The notes under the pieces: model-generated
Database searches by the model: none
Seen by the model: only the letters and a program-made list of their open reading frames with translations
What the model was told of the DNA's origin: nothing
Shown: one piece after another, positions 28,070-35,887 of the stretch
How the letters are laid out: the number at the start of each line of letters is the position of its first letter
Position numbering within the stretch: position 1 is the stretch's first letter
Program-made: the position numbers and the translations under genes
DNA from: Thermoanaerobaculia bacterium
GTDB taxonomy: Bacteria; Acidobacteriota; Thermoanaerobaculia; Multivoradales; JAHEKO01
Direction: 5' to 3'
Length of the DNA stretch: 47,809 bases
Assembly: GCA_945787575.1 (NCBI GenBank)
Contig: CALZKB010000032.1
Span: 1-47,809, forward strand

Positions 28070-29608
28070 TTAGCGGAAGATCTTGAAGAACAGCCCGAAC
28101 AGCTTTTGGGCCGTCGGCGTCAGGCGGGTCCGGCTCCAGGCGTCGCCCGCCTTCTTGATCACCTCGGCCTGGGTCGGATAGGGGTGAATCGCGGCCGAGA
28201 TCTTGCCGAGGCCGATGCCGTGAGTCATGGCGAGCGACACCTCGCCGATGAGGTCTCCGGCGTGCGCGGCCACCACCGTGGCCCCAAGAATCCGGTCCGA
28301 TCCCTTCTTCACGTAGATACGCAAGAAGCCCTCATCCTCGCCGTCGAGGATCGCTCGGTCGACGCTCGCCATCGGCACTTCGAACGTCTCGAGCTCGATC
28401 CCGCTTTCCTCGGCGTCTCTGGGGTAGATCCCGACGTGCGCGATCTCCGGGCTGGTGTACGTGCACCAGGGGATCACGAGATCGCTCGCCTTCGCGCGGC
28501 CGAAGAACAGCGCGTTCCGGATCGCGATCCTGGCGAGCGCGTCGGCCGCATGAGTGAACTTGTATCGGCTGGCGATATCGCCGACCGCGAAGATGCGCCC
28601 GTTCGTCGTGCGGAGCCGGTCGTCGACGGTGACGCCGTGTTTCGAGTACTCGACGCCGGCAGCCTCGAGACCGAGCCCGTCGGTGTTGGGACGGCGGCCG
28701 ACGGAGACGAGCAGCTTCTCGACGTCGAGATCGAAGTGCTCGGGTTCGCCGTGCACCAGGTCGGCGTCCACGGTCATGTGGATCGAGCCGTCCTCGTTGC
28801 GAGAGAGCTTCGTGTTCTTGCCGCAGCAGTAGATCTTGACCCCGTCGGCGAGCATCTGTCGACGGACGAGGGCGGCCGAATCCTCCTCCTCGACGGTGAG
28901 AATCCGATCCATCGCCTCGAGCAGGTGGACCTCGCTGCCGAGGCGGGCGAGACTCTGCGCCATCTCGCAGCCGATCGGACCGGCGCCGATGATGCCGATC
29001 GAGCGCGGCGCTTCGGTCAGGTTGAAGAGGTTCTCGTTGGTCAGGTGCTCGACTTCGTCGAGGCCGGGGATCGGTGGGGCGGCCGCCCGAGCTCCGGTGG
29101 CGATGATCGCCTTGCGGAAGCGGAGCCGCTTGCCGTCGACCTCGACGGCGTCGGAGGCGACGAATCGGCCCTCGCCGATGAAGACGTCGATCCCGAGATC
29201 GCGGAAGCGCGCGGCACTGTCGTGGTGGCTGATGCCGGCGCGGAGCTGACGCATCCGTTCCATCGCCACATTGAAGTCGCCCGCACCGTTGACCGGCGGT
29301 CCGCCGAAGCGCTCGGCCGCCGTCCGGGCGTCGTGCCAGGCGCGGGCGGCGCGGATCACCCCCTTCGATGGCACACAGCCGACGTTGAGGCAGTCGCCGC
29401 CCATCAGATTGCGCTCGACGAGCGCCACCTTGGCGCCGAGACCGGCGGCACCCGCGGCGCTCACGAGGCCGGCGGTACCGGCGCCCACGACGACGAGGTG
29501 GTAGCGCTCGGCCGGCTGAGGATTCGTCCAGTCCGGCGGGTGGACGTTGGCCACCAGCTCGCGGTCGTGGGGGCTCGACCCGAGCAGAGTGGTTTCGGGC
29601 TCAGACAC
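28070..29608 (-). CDS. FAD-dependent pyridine nucleotide-disulfide oxidoreductase (mercuric reductase/lipoamide dehydrogenase-like)
   Basis: 512 residues from GTG 29608, which has AGGAGGT five bases upstream. The flavin-binding VVVGAGTAGLVSAAGAAGLG (39-58) precedes the redox disulfide GGDCLNVGCVPSKG with Cys73 and Cys78. A second Rossmann motif, IGIIGAGPIGCEMAQSLARL, binds NAD(P)H; the C-terminal interface carries HPYPTQAE, the His-Glu pair. The N-terminal metal-binding domain and C-terminal Cys pair of true MerA are absent, so mercury reduction is doubtful. The start overlaps the stop of a TVP38-family gene by 8 bases. The two occur as fused or adjacent genes in other bacteria, suggesting a membrane-associated redox function. 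The substrate is unknown. Confidence 0.88.
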   Translation of the reverse strand: MSEPETTLLGSSPHDRELVANVHPPDWTNPQPAERYHLVVVGAGTAGLVSAAGAAGLGAKVALVERNLMGGDCLNVGCVPSKGVIRAARAWHDARTAAERFGGPPVNGAGDFNVAMERMRQLRAGISHHDSAARFRDLGIDVFIGEGRFVASDAVEVDGKRLRFRKAIIATGARAAAPPIPGLDEVEHLTNENLFNLTEAPRSIGIIGAGPIGCEMAQSLARLGSEVHLLEAMDRILTVEEEDSAALVRRQMLADGVKIYCCGKNTKLSRNEDGSIHMTVDADLVHGEPEHFDLDVEKLLVSVGRRPNTDGLGLEAAGVEYSKHGVTVDDRLRTTNGRIFAVGDIASRYKFTHAADALARIAIRNALFFGRAKASDLVIPWCTYTSPEIAHVGIYPRDAEESGIELETFEVPMASVDRAILDGEDEGFLRIYVKKGSDRILGATVVAAHAGDLIGEVSLAMTHGIGLGKISAAIHPYPTQAEVIKKAGDAWSRTRLTPTAQKLFGLFFKIFR

Positions 29609-30323
29609 TCTCGACCTCCTGCTCCAGCGCGCGTTTGGCGATGCGACCGACGTAGACGGCGACGGCGACGGCGGCCAACAGACCGACACCAAAAGTGATC
29701 CACCCGGCGAGTCCACGTTCGACTTCGGCGCCTCCGGCCACCGCCGCCAGGCTCCCGAGAGCCTTGCCGTAGTACACGTAGAGGAACGTCCCGGGGATCA
29801 TTCCGATCGACGCGGCCACGTAGTGCCAGAACCGGACCTTGGTGAGACCGAGCCCGTAGTTCATGAGATTGAAGGGGAAGACCGGCGCGAGGCGCAGCAG
29901 CGCGACGATCTTGAACCCCTCTTTGGCAACCGCGCCGTCGATGGCGGCGAACTTCGGATTGTCGGCGATGCGCCGCTCGACGGCGCCGCGGGCGAGGTAG
30001 CGGGCGACGAGGAAGGCGAGTGACGCACCCAAGGTCGCTCCGATGAAGACGATGATCGAGCCCTCTGCGAGCCCGAAGATCGCACCCGCCGCCAGCGTCA
30101 GCAGCGAGCCGGGAATGAAGGCCACGGTAGCCGCCGCGTAGCCCAGGATGAAGACGACGGGCCCCCAGACGCCGAGGCCGTCGACCCACTGGGCGAAGGC
30201 AGGGATGTAGCCGCCAAGCTGCCGGCCGAGATAGATGACGGCGGCGAGGGCGGCGACGCCGAGGACGACTTTGAGCACCAGGGTGCCGGTCGAGCGATCC
30301 TCGGTAACCGCGATTTCAGTCAT
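29601..30323 (-). CDS. TVP38/TMEM64 (VTT/DedA-related) membrane protein
   Basis: 240 residues from ATG 30323, with GGAG upstream. An N-terminal helix (~15-37) leads to the VTT domain: FIPGSLLTLAAGAIFG, IIVFIGATLGASLAFLVARY, then LLRLAPVFPFNLMNYGLGLT, the typical R-x-x-P-F/PFN re-entrant segment, and a final helix (~205-225). Members are linked to lipid movement or membrane homeostasis. The gene overlaps the oxidoreductase, so the two are made together. About 115 bases upstream show nothing clear. Confidence 0.88.
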   Translation of the reverse strand: MTEIAVTEDRSTGTLVLKVVLGVAALAAVIYLGRQLGGYIPAFAQWVDGLGVWGPVVFILGYAAATVAFIPGSLLTLAAGAIFGLAEGSIIVFIGATLGASLAFLVARYLARGAVERRIADNPKFAAIDGAVAKEGFKIVALLRLAPVFPFNLMNYGLGLTKVRFWHYVAASIGMIPGTFLYVYYGKALGSLAAVAGGAEVERGLAGWITFGVGLLAAVAVAVYVGRIAKRALEQEVESV

Positions 30324-30439
30324 TGCCCATCTCCAGGTTTCGGCGGAACGCGAATCGCGTCGCCCTCTTGCCACACCTACGGATCGCTGCCGTTCCCGGA
30401 TCTGCGGCGCGGTAGCCGCGGCCGAAGGCAGCGAGTGGC

Positions 30440-30757
30440 TCAGGCCGCGACCCAGAGAGCTGCGGCTAGCAGTACGCCGCTGAGTCCGAGGAAAAGGCCA
30501 CCCACGGCGGCGAGGTTGCCCCAGAGGGTGCCTTCCTTGGCCGTCTTGCCGAGCACCATGAGGCTCGAGGAGGTGACGATCACTTGCACGAGGGCGAAGG
30601 CGAAGGTCGTGCCTCCCGAGAGCGAGACTCCCGGCTCCAGTCGCTGGGCGGCCAGCCAGTTGAGGGTCGCTACGGCGACGGCGACCGCGATCAGCGCGGC
30701 GGCGATCAGGTCCCACGTCTTGGGCTTGGGTCCAAGCTTGATGGAAGGCAGTTTCAA
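30440..30757 (-). CDS. Small membrane protein of unknown function
   Basis: 105 residues if translation starts at TTG 30757, which has GGGAGGG upstream; the open frame extends further but without an initiation signal. Three hydrophobic segments are visible (~15-32, ~48-66 and ~80-103), the last Gly/Leu/Ala-rich and reaching the C-terminus. No family is recognised. It lies between the Kbp group terminator and the TVP38 gene, probably with its own promoter in 30758-30850. Confidence 0.55.
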   Translation of the reverse strand: MKLPSIKLGPKPKTWDLIAAALIAVAVAVATLNWLAAQRLEPGVSLSGGTTFAFALVQVIVTSSSLMVLGKTAKEGTLWGNLAAVGGLFLGLSGVLLAAALWVAA

Positions 30758-30850
30758 GGTCCCTCCCCCCGACTCGATCAGCGTCTTCGAACTCGGCGGA
30801 TGGTAGCACAGGGTACGGGGGGAGAGGGGCACCGGAAGCGCCAGCAAAGA

Positions 30851-30879
30851 AGCGAGCCCGGCGTAACGCCGAGCTCGCT
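30851..30879 (-). terminator. Terminator hairpin after kbp
   Basis: On the + strand AGCGAGCCCGGCG (30851-30863) faces CGCCGAGCTCGCT (30867-30879): a 13-bp stem with one G-T wobble and a three-base loop. On the - strand it lies 25 bases after the kbp stop and is followed by TCTTTG, a weak T-tract. It probably ends the channel-DUF937-kbp transcript. Confidence 0.65.
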
Positions 30880-30903
30880 CCAAAGACGATGCTGTCGGGT
30901 CGG

Positions 30904-31380
30904 TCAGCCGGCGTCGGGGATCCGCAGAACCTGACCTGGAAAGATCTTGTCGGGGTGCTCGAGCATCGGGCGGTTGGCTTCGAAGATGGCTTGATACTTG
31001 TTGGCGTCGCCGTAGTGCTCACGGGCGATCTTCGAGAGCGAGTCGCCGGAGGCGACGGTGTAGAAGACCGCTTTCGGGCCGGTCACCTCGAGGCGATCGT
31101 CGACCGTGCCGATGCCTGCCGTGTTACCCACGGCCAGCGCGATCTTCTCCTTCGTCTCCTGGTCGGCAACGCTACCGGCAACGCGCACGGTCTCGCCGTC
31201 GACGTGGATCTGAAGTCCCTCGATGTCGAAACCGAGCGCCTTGACGTGACGCATGAGGCTCATCGCTCGCATCGCGTCGTTGGCCTTGTCGGCCTCTACT
31301 TCAGCCGGCGGCTGGACTTGCTCGTCGTCCTGACCGAGGAGCTTTGCACCGGCGTCCTTGATGAATGAAATCAATCCCAT
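30904..31380 (-). CDS. kbp: BON-LysM potassium-binding protein
   Basis: 158 residues, very like E. coli Kbp (YgaU, 149 aa) end to end. GLISFIKDAGAKLLG at the start, a BON domain (~33-100) with KEKIALAVGNTAGIGTVDD, then a LysM domain (~104-155) with FYTVASGDSLSKIAREHYG and FEANRPMLEHPDKIFPGQVLRIP. E. coli Kbp binds K+ in the cytoplasm and is induced by osmotic stress. There is no signal peptide here. The ATG follows GGAGAGG. Its place downstream of a CmpX-like channel and DUF937 supports a role in ion or turgor control. Confidence 0.93.
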   Translation of the reverse strand: MGLISFIKDAGAKLLGQDDEQVQPPAEVEADKANDAMRAMSLMRHVKALGFDIEGLQIHVDGETVRVAGSVADQETKEKIALAVGNTAGIGTVDDRLEVTGPKAVFYTVASGDSLSKIAREHYGDANKYQAIFEANRPMLEHPDKIFPGQVLRIPDAG

Positions 31381-31430
31381 GGATTCCTCTCCGTTCGTGT
31401 AGTGAAGGTTCCCTGTGGCGAAGATCGCAG

Positions 31431-32030
31431 CTAGCGCCTGCCTCCGAACATCTTGCCGAGCATTCCGGCACCGAGGGAGGCCACGTCGTCGGTGAAGCTG
31501 CCGTCACCATCGCGGTCGAGTAGTTTACCTACCATCCCCATCGCTTGTCCCGCTTCGGCGGGTGCTTGCTCCTGTTCGCGGCGCAGCAGTGAGCCGAGGC
31601 CGCGAGCGTCGAGGCCCTCTTGCCTGCGTTGCTTGCCGAGAGCGCCCATCACGACCGGCGCGAGCATCGCGAGGAGCTGTCCCGCCTTGCCCTGGTCGAG
31701 ACCGGTCATCTGACCGAGGCCCGATTCGACGGTCTGTCGGTTGCCGCCGAAGACGTGCCCGAGGATTCCGTCGCCATGACCGCTTCCGCCGGCCGAAACG
31801 TAACCGGCGAGGTCGTCGAGGACGCTGCCGTCGTGGTCGCGGTCGAGCGCGCCGAGAAGGGCATCGGCGCCGCCGCTCTGCTGGGCGTTGCGGGCGAGGC
31901 CGCCGAGGAGCATGGGAAGCGCTCCGGCGATCGCCTTCGAGGCTTGGCTTTCGTCGACGCCGAGCTGCCTACCGATTTGGCTGGCGGTTCCACCGCCGAG
32001 CTGCTGCATCAGGACTTCCACTAATGACAT
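31431..32030 (-). CDS. DUF937 protein with two DxDxDG loops
   Basis: 199 residues from ATG 32030, with GGAG upstream. The N-terminal part (MSLVEVLMQQLGGG, ASQIGRQLGVDESQASKAI) and the later MLAPVVMGALGKQ are typical of the DUF937/YidB-like family, whose function is unknown. Two acidic loops stand out, D63-R-D-H-D-G and D172-R-D-G-D-G, each followed by a double Asp. They resemble the first half of calcium-binding EF-hand or dockerin loops but lack the last acidic ligand at position 12. No signal peptide is seen. It sits 25 bases after the channel gene and 50 before kbp. Confidence 0.8.
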   Translation of the reverse strand: MSLVEVLMQQLGGGTASQIGRQLGVDESQASKAIAGALPMLLGGLARNAQQSGGADALLGALDRDHDGSVLDDLAGYVSAGGSGHGDGILGHVFGGNRQTVESGLGQMTGLDQGKAGQLLAMLAPVVMGALGKQRRQEGLDARGLGSLLRREQEQAPAEAGQAMGMVGKLLDRDGDGSFTDDVASLGAGMLGKMFGGRR

Positions 32031-32055
32031 TGAATTCTCCAGTCGTTGAGATGAG

Positions 32056-33477
32056 TTATGAGACTCGTGAGCGATCGAGGACTTCGCGGGCGCGCTCCTT
32101 GCCGCCCAGCCCGAAGGCGAGACCGACGGCGAGCGCGGCGCCACCGACAACGGCTCCCACGACCATCTGGACGACGTCTTCACCGACGCCGAGCTGGCTC
32201 AGCCCCATGCTGGCGCCGAGGAAGATGATCGCGTAGCGCGCGATGTTCGAGATCAAGCCCTGATGCTCGTTGCCGGCTAGAGCTGAAGCGACGAGCTTGC
32301 CCACGTAGTTGCCTATCGACAGAGCGGCCAGGATGACCACGAGGCCGACGGCGAGGTTGGGAAGGTATCGGATGAAGTCGCCTACGAGTGCCGACAGCCG
32401 ACCGAGGTTGACTGTCGCCAGCGCCTGCTCCGCGGTGAGCAGGAGGATCAACGCCATGACGATCGTTCCGCCGATCGTCGAGAGCGAGGCTCCTCCGTCC
32501 TTGGGCTCCAGGAAGTGCAGCCCGAACTTGGAGGGGAGCGCGTCGAAGCCGATACCGTTCAAGAACGAAGTGACGATTCCGCGTACGGTGTTGGCGATGT
32601 AATAGCCGATCGCGACGACGATGACGCCTCCGAAGAGCAGCGGCAGCATCGCGAGCAGCTGTTCGAGGGTGTTGCGCACGGGGGTCGCGATCGCTTCGAT
32701 CTTGAGCGCGTCGACGGCCGCGACCAGCACCGGCACGAGGATGAAGAAGAAGGCGACGGTGCCGGCGATCTCAGAGAGCGGCTTGACGTTCTCGCTCTTG
32801 CCGAAACCGACGCGCTCGGCGAAACGGTCGGCGCCGACGGCGGCCAGGAAGTTGCTGACCACCTCGCGGACAATCGTCGCGACCAGTCGGCCGATGAAGA
32901 CGAGGATGAGCGCGGCGATGATGTTCGGGACGTAGCCGAAGGCTTTCGCCAGCATGTCTCGAAGCGGCGCGACGAGCGATTGCTGGCCGAGCGCATCCAG
33001 GAACGGCGGGATTCCGAAGAGCAGGACGACGTAGAAGAGCAGTCGCCCGACGACGCCACTCGCCGCCACCATCTCCCCCTTGACCTCGCGGGGCGGAAAG
33101 TACTTTTCGGCGCGGGAGTCGAAGCCGACCGCCGCGAGGCCGCGGGTCGCGGCCAGTTTCAACACCGACGCCACCACCCAGTAACCGAGCAGAATCACTG
33201 ACGCCGTCAGCAGCGCCGGAATGGCGGAGAAGACCGTCGTGAGGATGCCTTGGAGCGGCCCGGCGACCATGTTGAGCTCGAGGGCGTCGAAGAAGGCGAC
33301 GAGGCCGAAGAGCAGAATCACCCACTTGACGATCTTGCCTCCGAACTCGTTGATCGACGCTTTCTCACCCTTGTCGCTTTCGAGGAACTTCTCGAGCCCC
33401 CAGTCTCGGGCGGCGCGCTCGTCGATCGTCGTCAGGCCCAGAAGCTTGGTCGTCGCGGCGCCCAACAGCACCGCCAC
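32056..33477 (-). CDS. CmpX-like mechanosensitive-channel-family membrane protein (main part, N-terminus frame-shifted)
   Basis: 473 residues from GTG 33477 as an open frame. It consists of repeated units: a helix pair, then a short amphipathic segment containing GFD, seen around GYWVVASVLKLAATRGLAAV, LVFIGRLVATIVREVVSNFL, AIGYYIANTVRGIVTSFLNG and LAALSIGNYVGKLVASALAG. It ends in a Gly-rich GLAFGLGGKERAREVL. These are the conserved TM-helix repeats of the CmpX/YnaI-related group; no MscS beta-domain is present. The GTG is doubtful: the same frame already reads LLVLGIFWL before it and no ribosome-binding site is near. The real start is probably at 33770 in another frame. Confidence 0.8.
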   Translation of the reverse strand: MAVLLGAATTKLLGLTTIDERAARDWGLEKFLESDKGEKASINEFGGKIVKWVILLFGLVAFFDALELNMVAGPLQGILTTVFSAIPALLTASVILLGYWVVASVLKLAATRGLAAVGFDSRAEKYFPPREVKGEMVAASGVVGRLLFYVVLLFGIPPFLDALGQQSLVAPLRDMLAKAFGYVPNIIAALILVFIGRLVATIVREVVSNFLAAVGADRFAERVGFGKSENVKPLSEIAGTVAFFFILVPVLVAAVDALKIEAIATPVRNTLEQLLAMLPLLFGGVIVVAIGYYIANTVRGIVTSFLNGIGFDALPSKFGLHFLEPKDGGASLSTIGGTIVMALILLLTAEQALATVNLGRLSALVGDFIRYLPNLAVGLVVILAALSIGNYVGKLVASALAGNEHQGLISNIARYAIIFLGASMGLSQLGVGEDVVQMVVGAVVGGAALAVGLAFGLGGKERAREVLDRSRVS

Positions 33478-33770
33478 GAGCCAGAAGATCCCCAGAACCA
33501 GGAGTGCCTGGCGCCGCCGACGGCGCCGACGATCGAAGTGGGCGCCTCGTCGGCTGTCGTTTCGGCTGGGTCGTCCGCGGCGGCAGCGACCGCCTCGGAC
33601 GCCGCCTCGACGGCCTCGTCACTCGGGTTCTCGGAGGTCATTGCGGACGCTGGTTCAGGCCCCGTTTCGGCCGGAGCCGGGGTCTCTTGGGCGATCGCCC
33701 CGGTCCATCCGAAGACGGCGACGAGCAAAAGAGCGCAGCAAATGGCGCGGAATCGGTAGGTTTCGGACAT
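33432..33770 (-). CDS. Signal peptide and linker, probable N-terminus of the channel protein in another frame
   Basis: ATG 33770 has GGAGAG eight bases upstream. The product opens with a signal peptide (hydrophobic core LLLVAVFGW, cleavage near AIAQE), followed by a ~65-residue Pro/Ala/Glu/Thr linker and GAVGGA, then loses sense in an out-of-frame tail ending at 33432. That tail overlaps the first helix of the downstream channel frame. A -1 change of frame near 33480-33540 would join the two into one ~570-residue protein. A lost base in the genome or the assembly is the simplest reading; a programmed shift is possible but no slippery heptamer is evident. Confidence 0.6.
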   Translation of the reverse strand: MSETYRFRAICCALLLVAVFGWTGAIAQETPAPAETGPEPASAMTSENPSDEAVEAASEAVAAAADDPAETTADEAPTSIVGAVGGARHSWFWGSSGSWRCCWAPRRPSFWA

Positions 33771-33803
33771 CGATATCTCTCCTTCCTGTCTACTTCCTAC
33801 TTC

Positions 33804-33833
33804 TGCGGTTAGACCGCATGCGGTTGAACCGCA
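33804..33833. promoter_or_regulatory. 30-bp near-palindrome between divergent osmotic-stress gene groups
   Basis: The central 12 bp ACCGCATGCGGT (33813-33824) is a perfect palindrome. It is flanked by TGCGGTT (33804-33810) and AACCGCA (33827-33833), exact complements, so four alternating GCGGTT/AACCGC half-sites share one axis. It lies 34 bases upstream of the channel-DUF937-kbp start and 218 upstream of mscL, in a 280-base divergent gap with nothing else clear. This looks like a binding site for a dimeric or tetrameric regulator. Confidence 0.5.
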
Positions 33834-34050
33834 AGGATACTCCCTCTCTGGTCTCCTGTGACCGGACTCTCGGCGGAAAGTCACGTCGCGAGACGTTCGC
33901 TACAATCCGCTTTTCCAGGGTATGGACCCATCGTTCCAGACCCCCTGGCGGTGACTGCGATTGTGACTTCCACGCCCGCGAGCGGTCTCGGTACCCAGAT
34001 GCGTCGAAACCGAGCCCATCAACCGGGCTCACTTGCTGGGAGGAACCAGA

Positions 34051-34473
34051 ATGCTCAAGGAATTCAAAGAATTCGCGATGAAGGGAAGCGTGCTCGACAT
34101 GGCGATCGGTATCGTCATCGGCGGCGCTTTCGCACCGATCGTCAAGTCGCTCGTCGATGATCTGCTGATGCCGGTCATCGGCCTGTTCATGGGCGGTGTC
34201 GACTTCGCCAACCAGTTCATGGTGCTGAAAGAGGGGGCGACGGCCGCACCCTACTTGACGCTCGAGGCGGCGGCCGAAGCCGGAGCCGTCACCATGAACT
34301 ACGGCATCTTCATCAACACCATCATCACCTTCTTGATCGTGGCGTTCGCCATCTTCATGATGGTCAAGAACATCAACCGATGGAAGACCGAGGAAGAGGA
34401 AGCGCCAGCCGAGCCCTCGCAGGACATCGTGCTCCTCGAGGAGATTCGCGACGCTCTCAGGTCGAGCGGATAG
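34051..34473 (+). CDS. mscL: Large-conductance mechanosensitive channel
   Basis: 140 residues from ATG 34051, behind GGGAGGA. The N-terminal amphipathic LKEFKEFAMKGSVLDMAIG and TM1 IVIGGAFAPIVKSLVDDLLMP match MscL closely, as does TM2 GIFINTIITFLIVAFAIFMM. The cytoplasmic end is acidic (EEEEAPAEP) and closes with VLLEEIRDALR, the usual C-terminal helix. It opens at high membrane tension to release solutes on hypo-osmotic shock. It is divergent from another channel gene, with a palindrome between them. Confidence 0.96.
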   Translation: MLKEFKEFAMKGSVLDMAIGIVIGGAFAPIVKSLVDDLLMPVIGLFMGGVDFANQFMVLKEGATAAPYLTLEAAAEAGAVTMNYGIFINTIITFLIVAFAIFMMVKNINRWKTEEEEAPAEPSQDIVLLEEIRDALRSSG

Positions 34474-34483
34474 ACTCCGGAGC

Positions 34484-34984
34484 TTGGAGCCTGGGGCCAG
34501 CCCCCGGCTCCAGGCTTTCCAACCCATCGCGGGAAAGGCGGGACCGCTGAATCTCTCGAACCCCAGCCGTTGGCTGACCGTGGTCGTCGGCATCGCCGCC
34601 GGCCTCTTCTGGCTCTACGAGCGGGCTCCCCTTCGGGAATCGGCCGGCCTGGGGGCTGGGACCGTCGAGAGTGCCTTCGAGAACCGGATCTCCGGCCAGA
34701 TGGTGGAGTTCAGCGGCCGAGTCGTCGAGCTCTTGTCGGACGACGACCACGGCGACCGTCACCAGCGCTTCATCGTCGCCGTCGACGAGAGCTTGACGGT
34801 GCTCGTCGCCCACAACATCGACCTGGCGCCGCGGGTTCCCTTGGACCGAGGCGACGAGGTGCGGCTGCGGGGTCAGTACGAGTGGAACGAGAAGGGCGGC
34901 GTCGTGCACTGGACTCACCACGACCCTGACGGAAGCCGCCGGGGGACCGGCTGGATCCGCCATCAGGGCAGGAGCTACAGCTAG
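34484..34984 (+). CDS. DUF3465 protein with N-terminal membrane anchor
   Basis: Up to 166 residues. One N-terminal helix (~30-45, WLTVVVGIAAGLFWLY) precedes a DUF3465 domain. Its hallmarks are SGRVVELLSDDDHGDRHQRF, VLVAHNIDLAPRVPL, GDEVRLRGQYEWNEKGG and VVHWTHHDP. The domain probably forms an OB-like barrel and is exported or periplasmic; its function is unknown. The start is uncertain: TTG 34484 falls in the hairpin, while GTG 34580 would leave a shorter signal-anchor. The stop lies 25 bases before an ECF sigma gene. Confidence 0.75.
   Translation: MEPGASPRLQAFQPIAGKAGPLNLSNPSRWLTVVVGIAAGLFWLYERAPLRESAGLGAGTVESAFENRISGQMVEFSGRVVELLSDDDHGDRHQRFIVAVDESLTVLVAHNIDLAPRVPLDRGDEVRLRGQYEWNEKGGVVHWTHHDPDGSRRGTGWIRHQGRSYS
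34485..34512 (+). terminator. Hairpin after mscL
   Basis: TGGAGCC (34485-34491) pairs exactly with GGCTCCA (34506-34512), continued by a GGGG/CCCC inner stem around CCAG. It lies 11 bases past the mscL stop. Only TTT follows within a few bases. It overlaps the 5' end of the next open frame, which casts doubt on that frame's earliest start. Confidence 0.55.
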
Positions 34985-35009
34985 CGCAAGTCGCCGGCGC
35001 TCGACGGAC

Positions 35010-35624
35010 ATGGACGCCCACTCACTCCAGGAACGTCCCGACGACGAGCTGGTCGAGCTCGCGCGGTCGGCGCCGTCCGGTGACATGCGGCCGTTCGAGA
35101 TACTCGTCCAGCGTCACTCGTCGAAGATTCTGGCCAACTGCCGATATCTCACCCGGGCTCCGAACGATGCCGACGACCTCGCCCAAGAGGTTTTCGTCAA
35201 GGCGTTTTTCGGCCTCAAACGCTTCGAGGGTCGTTCGAAGTTCTCGACCTGGCTGCAGCGAATCAAGATCAACCACTGCCTCAACTACAACCAGAAGAAG
35301 CATGGCAAGCACATGGTGGACGTCGAGGCGCCGGGGATGGAGATCGAAGCCGGCCTCTATCACGAGGCACTGGGCGAGAAGAACCTCGAGAGCCTCGATC
35401 AGCGCAGGCGGATCGAGAAGGTCCTCGACTCGATGTCCGACACCCTGCGGATTCCGCTGCTGCTGCGCGACCTCGACGGCTTGGCGTATCAGGAGATCGC
35501 CGACCAGCTAGCCATCGGCCTGTCGGCCGTCAAGATGCGCATCAAGCGAGCCCGCGAGGAGTTCCGCGAGCTCTACGATCGGCTGGGTCGGGGTGAGCCG
35601 CTCGACCGGGAGCGGCGGGCATGA
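35010..35624 (+). CDS. ECF-type RNA polymerase sigma factor
   Basis: 204 residues. Region 2 is at ~25-95: PFEILVQRHSSKILANCRYL, then NDADDLAQEVFVKAFFGLKRF and FSTWLQRIKINHCLNY. Region 4 is at ~130-190: KVLDSMSDTLRIPLLLRDL, LAYQEIADQLAIGLSAVKMR and IKRAREEFR, with a clear helix-turn-helix. It lacks regions 1.1 and 3, so it is a group 4 sigma. Its stop overlaps the start of an 88-codon gene by four bases (ATGA), which in turn overlaps a channel gene in the same way. The link suggests a sigma tied to membrane-tension or envelope stress. No zinc-type anti-sigma is adjacent. Confidence 0.93.
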   Translation: MDAHSLQERPDDELVELARSAPSGDMRPFEILVQRHSSKILANCRYLTRAPNDADDLAQEVFVKAFFGLKRFEGRSKFSTWLQRIKINHCLNYNQKKHGKHMVDVEAPGMEIEAGLYHEALGEKNLESLDQRRRIEKVLDSMSDTLRIPLLLRDLDGLAYQEIADQLAIGLSAVKMRIKRAREEFRELYDRLGRGEPLDRERRA

Positions 35625-35887
35625 GCGACGATCGTTTTCGCGATGACGTGGTCGACGACGAGGATCTCGGCGTGCCGGTGATCGAGCTCAACACGCTCAC
35701 CGAGGAGCTGCCTCGGAAGGGCTTCTTCGGGCGGATTCGCCGGACGATCGAGCGTCGCCGCCTGAGCTCCGATGTTGCCGAAATGTCGTTCGGCGGCGTC
35801 GTCACGGTGTTTCTCGAACTGGTTCGTGCCCTCTTCGGGATGGTGGAGGAGAGTGCGAGTCGTAAGCGGCAAGGAGACAAGCGATGA
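35621..35887 (+). CDS. 88-residue protein between sigma factor and channel genes
   Basis: It overlaps both neighbours by ATGA, strong evidence that it is translated. The N-terminal 30 residues are acidic (DDRFRDDVVDDEDLG), a basic stretch follows (RIRRTIERRRLSSD), then a hydrophobic helix at ~57-75 (FGGVVTVFLELVRALFGMV) and a basic end. No family is recognised. By position it could be a small anti-sigma or a coupling factor between the sigma factor and the channel. The hydrophobic helix may be amphipathic rather than spanning. This is inference. Confidence 0.65.
   Translation: MSDDRFRDDVVDDEDLGVPVIELNTLTEELPRKGFFGRIRRTIERRRLSSDVAEMSFGGVVTVFLELVRALFGMVEESASRKRQGDKR

Noticed and set aside
28049-29698. 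A 549-codon open frame on the + strand
   Set aside because: It is antisense to the disulfide oxidoreductase, whose cofactor and disulfide motifs are intact. The translation is Arg/Glu/Val-rich without a domain.
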